From assembly GCA_022495005.1 (NCBI GenBank), contig JAGYXB010002040.1:1116001-1180000 (forward strand): DNA of 64,000 nucleotides. The letters are read 5' to 3'. Source of the DNA: Rhyacophila brunnea. Lineage: Eukaryota > Arthropoda > Insecta > Trichoptera > Rhyacophilidae. Below, in pieces: positions 56,894 through 64,000 of the stretch (positions are counted from its first letter, which is position 1; each line of letters opens with the position of its first letter). The translations under genes were made by a program, and so were the position numbers. The notes under the pieces were generated by a model, which saw only the letters and a list, made by a program, of their open reading frames with translations, did not search any database and had not been told where the DNA came from.

Positions 56894-58129
56894 ATTCTTG
56901 AATTCATGAATTTTGCCAAAATCAGCTATGGAAATTGAATTAATGTCCATATTGAATCTAATAAAATTGGAGACCGTATAGTATACGGTCATCTCTTTCC
57001 GATAAGAAAGCTCACGACGAACAGTGCCACAGTGAAATATTTTACGTAGAATTTACATGTAACCACTGCCAAGATTTAATGTTTTTTTTTTCTTTATTTG
57101 GAAGCAATAAAATCCTTATATTGATAATAACTACGTAGCAAAAAAGAGTTATACCTTTTTTATATTTTTCTAATTCATCAAAAATCACCACACTCCATTG
57201 TTCTAAACCTCTTACACCACGCTTGTATGTGCTTCTTTTTATTATATTATTAATGCTTGACAACATAATTATTGAATTTATCATTGTATAACAATGTGTT
57301 TTTAATCAAAATCAATATAATCAACCAGTTAAAAATGTTTTAACCACAGAGAAAGATTAAAATAATAAAGAATTTATAGTAGAAGTACATTAAATTAAAC
57401 AAAATTTTTTCAATGCACAAACAATGTTATATCAAAAAATCAGTAAATACTATGCAGTTTAACACCCCCGTTACTGTAATGTCACCTTAAGTTACCCAGC
57501 CCAAAGATTTCAGTTAACATGCACTTTGTCATCTTACTATTTCGGCTATTCTTACAATCATCAATATTACATATAATTATAATGTTATTATTTTAAAAAT
57601 CGATAGTATTGTTCAGGTATTACATATAATTGATAGATATTCTTCAGATTTTATTTACCTGTCATTAATTATAAATACACATTGCAAGCATAGCGCAAGA
57701 GACATTAAATTAGTAAGTAAGGTATTATGACCAGTAGGCTGTAAGAAAAAATATAAATACTTGTATGATTATAATTAAGTCCTTTTGACCATTTTACAGT
57801 TTTTATAAACCGTTTTTATGTTGCAAACTAGGATTTTTCCTTTTACTTAATATAATGTTAATCTTTTACGGTAGCCCAAGGTGGCATAACCGAAACGGTT
57901 AATTTATTAGCATCATAAAGGAAAGGTTAAGATGAATCCAGGCCATATATAACATATTGTAGAAAGGACGTACAAACGCATTCAAATTTACCATATCTTA
58001 GAATTCAGAAACAATAAATAATTACCCTTTTTACCATATCAATAAGTTGGGATTGAACCGATTAAAGTGAGATTAAACCGACCGTGATATAAAAACAAAT
58101 AAAACTGAATGGTGAAGCAGAACTATTCT
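56894..58129. other. unassigned stretch between two mirrored MITEs
   Basis: No coding region recognised. An 80-codon minus-strand frame at 57042-57284 has no motif. A small palindrome GACCGTATAGTATACGGTC lies near 56971. Confidence 0.35.
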
Positions 58130-58332
58130 ACTCACATTTGAAATTTTTTGCAAGAAGAGTTTTTTGAAACAGCCTACTTCAGTTATTTATTATGTATTTA
58201 GACAAATGTATGCACCATTTTCATCAATAATCCTACTAAAATTTGATACTTACAATGATCCATAAAGATAATAAATAATTTCGGTAAGTTGTTTCAAAAA
58301 ACTCTCTCCTCAAAAATTGCAAATGTAAGTTA
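58130..58332. mobile_element. palindromic MITE, copy 2 (opposite orientation)
   Basis: Its left arm resembles the reverse complement of copy 1's right arm (AGCCTACTTCAGTTATTTATT) and its right arm resembles copy 1's left arm (GTTTCAAAAAACTCTC), so the two copies are mirror images about 1.6 kb apart. Confidence 0.82.
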
Positions 58333-58589
58333 AGCAATTTGGATGAAATACTAAAAAAAACACAACTGTGTTTTAGTTAACATACTATAGTTTTGATCAA
58401 TTTTTAGATTCATTCAAATTAAATAACCTGAATTAAGCTTAAATATACTATGAATGGATTCTTTAGAACGGAAGCTTTTTGCGGTAAATTGTCAGAGACC
58501 CGAGGATCTGAAAAGTGTTTTGCTTTCTCAGAATGCTCCATCGATTTGAGGAATGAGGGGACTCGTGTAACAAGCTCTGAAAACCCAGT

Positions 58590-58760
58590 TTTTGTCGGGG
58601 TGAACGACCGTAATCGCGCCGCCCACCCCGCCTACGTCACGGCCGCCCCCCGCCCTCCGAATGTGTGCCGGCAGTAGGCCGAGCCGACCTTCACCGATGA
58701 TAACCCACGCGGCGAGGTCACGACAAAGTGTTCCGGAAATATCCGGGCAAAGTGTTTCAC
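58590..58760. promoter_or_regulatory. isolated GC/CpG-rich patch
   Basis: About 170 bases dense in CpG (CGCGCCGCCC, CCGCCTACGTCACGGCCGCC, CCACGCGGCGAGGTCACGAC) stand in an otherwise AT-rich, CpG-poor window, with a CRE-like TACGTCA. A 75-codon plus-strand frame crosses it (58450-58677) without recognisable motif. Possible promoter or first exon of an unseen gene, or a fragment of foreign or repeat DNA. Confidence 0.35.
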
Positions 58761-58899
58761 CCCTACACGGTGGGCAACTTATTTAGGTACTAACCGATGC
58801 GATTTGGCAATCTTGAAAAGACATTCGTTATTAGATAACTTATAATAAGTACATTTAATTGGAAATACATAATTTGAAAAACCTAACTGTTTCAATTCA

Positions 58900-59500
58900 A
58901 TTCCAATTCAATTTATTTATTTTACATATTGAGGACATTACAAATTATAAGTTTAAGACGTTTACAACATGACATGAAACATTATTATAAAGAAGAAAGA
59001 AAAAGAAAACTAATATTAGGGATAAAAATTAAAATATAAAAGAGAACATAATAATATAAACATACAAACGCAGTGAAAATACAATTATACATCTATAATA
59101 GTTCAAATAAGTACACCGAGTTTGCTAAGGAGACCCTATTTTAAGAATTTATAAAATAGCGTCCACCTAAACTCATTCTCACGCAAGTGGAATATATCAA
59201 CACCCGAAGCAATTTGGTTGAACATAGTTATCGCCCTCCCAATTGGCATTGCCAGTGGCAGGTTGGTTCTGCACCTTGGGAGAATAAACAACTGATGCTC
59301 CCTATTTCTAAGATAGTTATCAGGGACACACAGGTCAACACTGCCCAGAATGGCAGAGTTCTCATTTATACTTGGTATAAGTTAAAAAAACACGTAGTTA
59401 AATAAAAATCTCTTCTAAATTGCAGACTGCAGTATGTAGGCATACCTAAGAGTAAGTCAGTTGGATAAAGCCAAGGATAGTATCCATACAACCTCAAGTA
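58900..59500 (-). mobile_element. CR1-like LINE 3' end, copy 2
   Basis: The minus strand repeats the coding block and UTR of 52133-52700: the NSAILGSVDLCVPDNYLRN region, PLAMPIGRAITMFNQIASGVDIF-like pieces split by small indels, and a terminal ATTCAATT-rich segment (about 58898-58922) typical of CR1/L2 3' ends. Confidence 0.8.
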
Positions 59501-59849
59501 AAAGAGTCTTGCAACTGTCTATGAATTACTGAATTCGAAGCGTTGTTGTATCGTATACGGTTGGATATTCTAAAATCTGTTTTATCAACGGTTAATACTG
59601 TGTTAACTTCTCATTAGCTTGTGGTTGTAATTGTTGTTTTTTTAGCCTAAATATAACTTACGAAAGGGTTAGCTATCAAGCTGAGCTATGAACCTGCGCT
59701 TATTTTTAAACATTTATTATCAGTATAGTCTACCAAATTATCATTTAATAGAGTCAGTCTTGAACAAGGCTTGCAAATTATCCACATTAATTTAAAAATC
59801 AGTCGTTAATTCGCTCAACTTATAGACATTGGTTTACCGCAAAACAGCG
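59501..59849. other. unassigned stretch preceding the mariner remnant
   Basis: It may include the 5' part of the transposon; no recognisable coding or inverted end. Confidence 0.3.
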
Positions 59850-60338
59850 TTCAGCGATGAGGCTCATTTTTTGCTTAACGGGTTTGTTAATTCCCACATA
59901 TAAAGTGTTACCAATCCAGAAGAAGAGACCCTACGAACTACATTACATCCACAAAAATCCACCGTTTGGTGCTGTTTACACGCTGGTGGCATCATTGCAC
60001 CTTATTTCTTCAAAGATGAAGCCTAAACTCGCATACGGTTAATGGAGATCATAACCGGACCATAATCAATTTTTTTTTGTTGTTGAAAATATGGATGAGA
60101 TATAGTTTCAACAGGATGGTGCTGTACACTGTACGACGAATGCAAGTATTTTCTATAGAGTTACTGTTTATGCTTATAAATCACCAACAATTATTAACCC
60201 CCGTGGAAGCCAACATTGTTCATGTTATTCGTGATATACGGCCAGAGGTACTCGAAAAAGTGGCCCAAAATTAGACGTCCAGAAAGTGAGTGCTTCGTCA
60301 AGAAAAACCACGGTGGTCATATGCTCGAAATCATGTAA
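59850..60338 (+). pseudogene. Tc1/mariner-superfamily transposase remnant
   Basis: Three frames together give FSDEAHFLLNGFVN (first catalytic Asp), LHPQKSTVWC, HAGGIIAPYFFKDEA, VNGDHNRTIINFFL, a FQQDGAVHCTTNA block (second catalytic Asp) preceded by TAG in place of Trp, EANIVHVIRDIRPEVLEKVAQN and finally GGHMLEIM then a stop. Several stops and shifts are present. About 60 residues with the third catalytic acidic residue are missing between the second and last blocks. The order of blocks is that of insect mariner-like DDE transposases. It is dead. Confidence 0.88.
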
Positions 60339-60423
60339 AAATATTAATGTTAATCTTTCGAATAAAGAAAAATGATTAATAGTTTATCATTGTATTAATT
60401 AATTTATTACAAGACATTCCCAA

Positions 60424-60839
60424 CAGTGACGTCCCTAGATAAAATGCCGCCCCTAGGCAGCGCCAAAATGCCGCCCCATTTTTTATACAGTATTTTTATC
60501 ATCCTTTCATGAGTCCTATATCTACGATTCTAAGAAATGTGTTGTATGGATACATTACTAACAAAATATCAGACTGTAATTATTCACAAATCTGCACGTG
60601 TCGTTTCTAGTCACCATCTACGTCAAAGGGCAACGGAAGTAAACTAGATATCGCAAACCCGACAAAACCAGTGAGCTGATTTTTTTAATGGAAAGGTGTT
60701 TTCGTTATTACTAAATTTAGGTAGCTATTTCTATATATTCCAAATGATTCTACTCGATTTGCCGCCCTTCGAGTAACTGCCACCCCCAAGCGACGCTCAA
60801 TCTCCCCCCCCAATCTCCGCCCCCCACGGGACGTCACTG
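60424..60839. mobile_element. hAT-type MITE (CAGTGACGTCCC family), copy 3
   Basis: Exact 12-bp inverted termini and a perfect 8-bp duplication ATTCCCAA (60416-60423 and 60840-60847). Shares TGCCGCCCC and ACGGGACGTCACTG blocks with the other two copies. The perfect flank suggests it is the youngest of the three. Confidence 0.95.
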
Positions 60840-60847
60840 ATTCCCAA

Positions 60848-61989
60848 AGTATATAATTGAAATATTGCCATGTCAACCACCCATCAAATTTTTCTCAGTT
60901 CTCACGTACACTATTGTTTCCAGACATATGGTACTTGAACTTTTCATTGAACTAAAACAGAACCCATATTGCTTCATCAGATTTATTTGATTCAGGTACT
61001 AATAATGGTACTTAATTGTATTTAAACCAATGACATTAATATGGACGAAGCATCTGGAAAATAAAATGACACTCACTTTGTGTCGGGTCTGCCGGATGGC
61101 GAAATTCATATTTTAATATCGGTATCCTACGCTCAAATGAATATTCTGCTTGCAAGCGGTCTGGCGACACCGCTGGGTCTGCCCATACAAAATTTCTGAC
61201 TGTCAGGTTTCGATTCCGCCGTTATTATTGTGTTACAAAATGCCAATGTGCCTAGTTAAAATTGTAAAAAAAATCTACTAAACACTCCAAAAAAGATGGG
61301 ATATCACTTTTCATGTGTTAGTATTATTTATTATTGTTAAAATGCCATTTTAAGATATTGATGAATGTTTATTCAATGCAATTGAATGACAGAAACCATT
61401 GGACAGACGCCTGTGATGCTCTGGGCTCACTTGCGTCTAATCTCCGAGAAGTCGTAAGTAACCGATAATCTGTTTCTAACGCAATGACACTAATACGCCA
61501 TTACAATAAAGGTTATATTACTATATATTCTGGAAGCTTGTATCGCATAATGGAAATGGTACGTCATATGGTCACGTGACGTCTACCTATTCATCTGTGA
61601 ATGACTTTCATGCAGAATTTCTCGTGCGCGCCGATATGAAGTGAGTTGTCCATTTAATATGTCATTGATTTAAACTAATTGACTAAGTAGTCTGCTTTTT
61701 GTTACCTACTTCACGGTAGTAATTCATCGACGATCAATTCCTCATTCTGCAGATCATATCTCTTCTTCTTTTTCGTACTTCTCACTTTTGAGAATTAAGT
61801 TTTATTACGATTATATCTGTGTAAAGCATGTACATATTAAAATACTTGTATCGTTATTCAATTCATCAGATAATCAATTATTCGAACTACCTCTTTCGCG
61901 TCAACCCTTGATATTTTCACTGACGATGAGTTTTTTTTTCCAATTTATCATTTTCTTTTCTGGCTGTGTAACCAAATAACTGTAACACT
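60848..61989. other. unassigned stretch
   Basis: A GC-richer segment at about 61080-61210 (GTCGGGTCTGCCGGATGGCG, CTGGCGACACCGCTGGGTCT) looks non-random, but I cannot identify it. The rest is AT-rich without features. Confidence 0.3.
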
Positions 61990-61997
61990 CTCTAGAA

Positions 61998-62567
61998 CAG
62001 TGGCGAAGGGTGGAGGTAGGCGGTTAGGATCCGCCATAAATAGTGCACACTAAACTTTATCAGTCATACGTATTTGTTTTTTATTTAAACAATACTACAA
62101 TTTACAGATGGTGCTCGTTAAAATTCAATTAAACCAAGACATAATAGATAACAGTCAAAAAATACTCGCCTATCCATAAAATATCTAAAATTACACAATG
62201 AAATCATACATAACTTTGGATATTTTATAGATAGAATAATATTTGTATCTATTATAGTTTGATTGAAGCAGGGCTTAATTAATTTAAAAAAAATAACTGA
62301 CAATATATTGTGCAATACGTATTCTTAATCCAACGAAAACAAATAAGTATGAAAGAAAAAGTGTGCACAATTTTGTCGTATCGTCCAAAATGTACCAAAA
62401 GTAATATGGTTTCGTTTATGCAGGGTTTAATTGATTTTAAAAAACTAACCAACACCATCTGTAAATTGTTGTCTTAGTTCAATAAAAACAAACACGTATG
62501 ACTGACAAAGTTTAGTATGCACTATTTATGGCGGATCTTAACAGCCTACCTCCACCCTTTGCTACTG
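61998..62567. mobile_element. hAT-type foldback MITE, 570 bp
   Basis: Termini CAGTGGCGAAGGGTGGAGGT and its near-complement at the right (ACCTCCACCCTTTGCTACTG) extend into inverted arms of over 120 bp (TAAACTTTRTCAGTCATACG, CAATTTACAGATGGTG). Flanks CTCTAGAA (61990-61997) and CTCTAGAG (62568-62575) match at seven of eight bases. No coding sequence. Confidence 0.93.
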
Positions 62568-62575
62568 CTCTAGAG

Positions 62576-63129
62576 ATATTTTGAATTAAAATTTGGATTT
62601 AGATGATATAATTTAGATGTAACTACGTGCAAAAATGTACAAAATAAAATAAATATAAGTTATAAAATTTCAAAAATCACGTACATACTTAGCTATTAAA
62701 AAAAAACATTTATAAAACATATTACTTACCCTGTCGCAATAATACAACCGCGCAGTTGTCCAGTATAAATGTGAAAAAAAAATGTTTTTAAAACAAAAAT
62801 ATTTGTATGGCCGCAGTATAAATAGAAAGCGGGTTATATCAGGTTAAATTCGGCCATATTTCATTTAACTGACAAAGAATTTCTTTATGTAAAGTAATAT
62901 AATAATTTGATACAATATTTACAGGATTTTTGTTGTGCATAGAGGGAAAGGGTAGCTCATATTATTTTAAGGGTGTTATTTAATATTACTTGATAATAAA
63001 AAATAGGTGACTTTTATCAAAAAAAATTCAATTTTACTATTTACATTTACATTGAGATGAAACTTTTGTCAGTTTCTGTGCGCACACCCGAGAAGGTTTC
63101 TAAATTAGTTTTATATAAAATACAAAGTT
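62576..63129. other. unassigned stretch
   Basis: AT-rich; nothing recognised. Confidence 0.4.
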
Positions 63130-63402
63130 TGTTGTTTGTTTGTTCCATCCAATTTTGATTTTTTTGACTATATAGTAGTACTATTAATAACGATTGCATA
63201 TTTTAGATTCGATTTTAATTTAGTGTTCTTTAGTATGACCTGTACTCCTATTAGACTTATTTTCATATTGCCGTATTGCAATTGTGTATTACACAGATAT
63301 TTTAATAGTAAAAAGATAATTACTTATTATTATTTTTTAAATATTTAATATAAATGTATCCACGAAGCGACCCTGTGCGAAGCCGGGTACTTCAGCTTGT
63401 AC
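63130..63402 (+). mobile_element. possible Helitron-like 3' end
   Basis: GCGACCCTGTGCGAAGCCGG followed by GTACTTCAGCTTGT resembles the GAAGCCGGGTA..TCAGCTAGT ends common in insect genomes. The left boundary is not defined; GTTTGTTGTTTGTTTGTTCC near 63126 may belong to it. Confidence 0.45.
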
Positions 63403-64000
63403 GTTATAAAGAAATTTCCATTTCAATCAATAAACTAAAATTTTAACAAACAGTATAATATTGTTAAATCTAACGAAAGCAAAAGCATTATGTTGAATTA
63501 ATAAATTCTAGAAATAAATAACCATGAAACGTTTCAGTTATTTTTACTTGAGACTAATAATAATACTATTCGTATTTACGAAGAAAATATATTTTTATTT
63601 GAATCTTACCGAAAACTTAATTGGCGCCATGTTTCTGTCAATTATCATCAGCGACCTGACTTCCTGGATGGGAAAGCTAATGAATATTAAGTGTGCCCTA
63701 GAATTTTTTATCATCTCCTCTTTGTCGAGTCATAGTTATGCTTCCGTAACAAGAGACAATTTTATTAAGAAAATAAGAAAATTATTTCCGTAGGTAAGTA
63801 CCTAGTATTAAAATACTGTATCATTATTATTATTAATATCATGGTCATAGTTTTTTATTCTGTCCACTGGTGGATTAAGGTATACACAGACAATATTTAT
63901 TCTTTTTCTAATATTAGTGTGATCTCTAGAATTATACAGATACTAAAACTTAATTTATTTTATTCATGACAACACATGTTTATATACAGTAATACCCCAA
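63403..64000. other. unassigned window end
   Basis: An 89-codon plus-strand frame at 63524-63793 starts with MKRF and a hydrophobic stretch, but it lacks any recognised motif, splice evidence or promoter. Confidence 0.3.

Noticed and set aside
63524..63793. 89-codon hydrophobic frame near the window end
   Set aside because: Could be a small membrane protein, but nothing beyond the open frame supports it.

Overview
The window is AT-rich, intron-bearing eukaryotic DNA packed with decayed transposable elements. Runs of the arthropod telomere pentamer TTAGG/CCTAA, tRNA-derived SINEs, Helitron termini and R1-like, CR1-like and mariner-like remnants all point to an insect. The base composition and the frequent taggtaggtacctac motifs remind me of aphid-like Hemiptera or of Lepidoptera, but the order is a guess. 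There are no bacterial features.

Host genes are few. (1) A complete two-exon gene at 20233-24111 (+) has a textbook TATA/Inr promoter and encodes a secreted protein of about 618 aa: signal peptide, a small four-cysteine domain, then twelve N/G/D-rich repeats of about 42-43 aa arranged as 85-aa pairs. I do not recognise the family; it is the most interesting item here. A broken relative lies about 5 kb downstream on the opposite strand (29165-29586), with the same splice acceptor, all four cysteines at identical spacing and only one repeat. (2) The last coding exon of an igloo/neurogranin-type IQ-motif protein is at 6465-6572 (-). (3) A tRNA-Asp(GTC) gene is at 39245-39316 (+). (4) A decayed intronless importin-7-like fragment is at 54107-54520 (+).

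Nearly everything else that can be identified is mobile DNA. There are LINE 3' ends from several families, including an R1-like RT/RNase H element at 47.3-49.6 kb, two CR1-like copies in opposite orientation at 52.1 and 58.9 kb, and three near-identical RT tails at 34-40 kb. There is a non-autonomous Helitron carrying a broken RepHel N-terminus (31.2-33.1 kb) and a mariner-type transposase pseudogene (59.85-60.34 kb). Many terminal-inverted-repeat elements still show their 8-bp or TA target duplications. Three features of this mobile fraction stand out: TTAGG telomere-like arrays sit inside foldback elements, tRNA-like A/B-box modules sit inside an inverted-repeat element family, and two elements are nested in one another with readable target sites.

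Layout: 0-6 kb mostly unassigned; 6.4-6.6 kb IQ exon; 6.7-19.8 kb transposons; 20.1-24.3 kb repeat-protein gene; 25-28.6 kb transposons; 29.2-29.6 kb its pseudogene; 31-41 kb Helitron, LINE tails, SINE, tRNA-Asp; 44-55.8 kb LINEs, tRNA-core element, importin pseudogene, nested foldback; 56-62.6 kb MITEs, a CpG-rich patch, mariner and hAT-type elements; the rest unassigned. Alignments were done by eye, so boundaries of decayed repeats are approximate.
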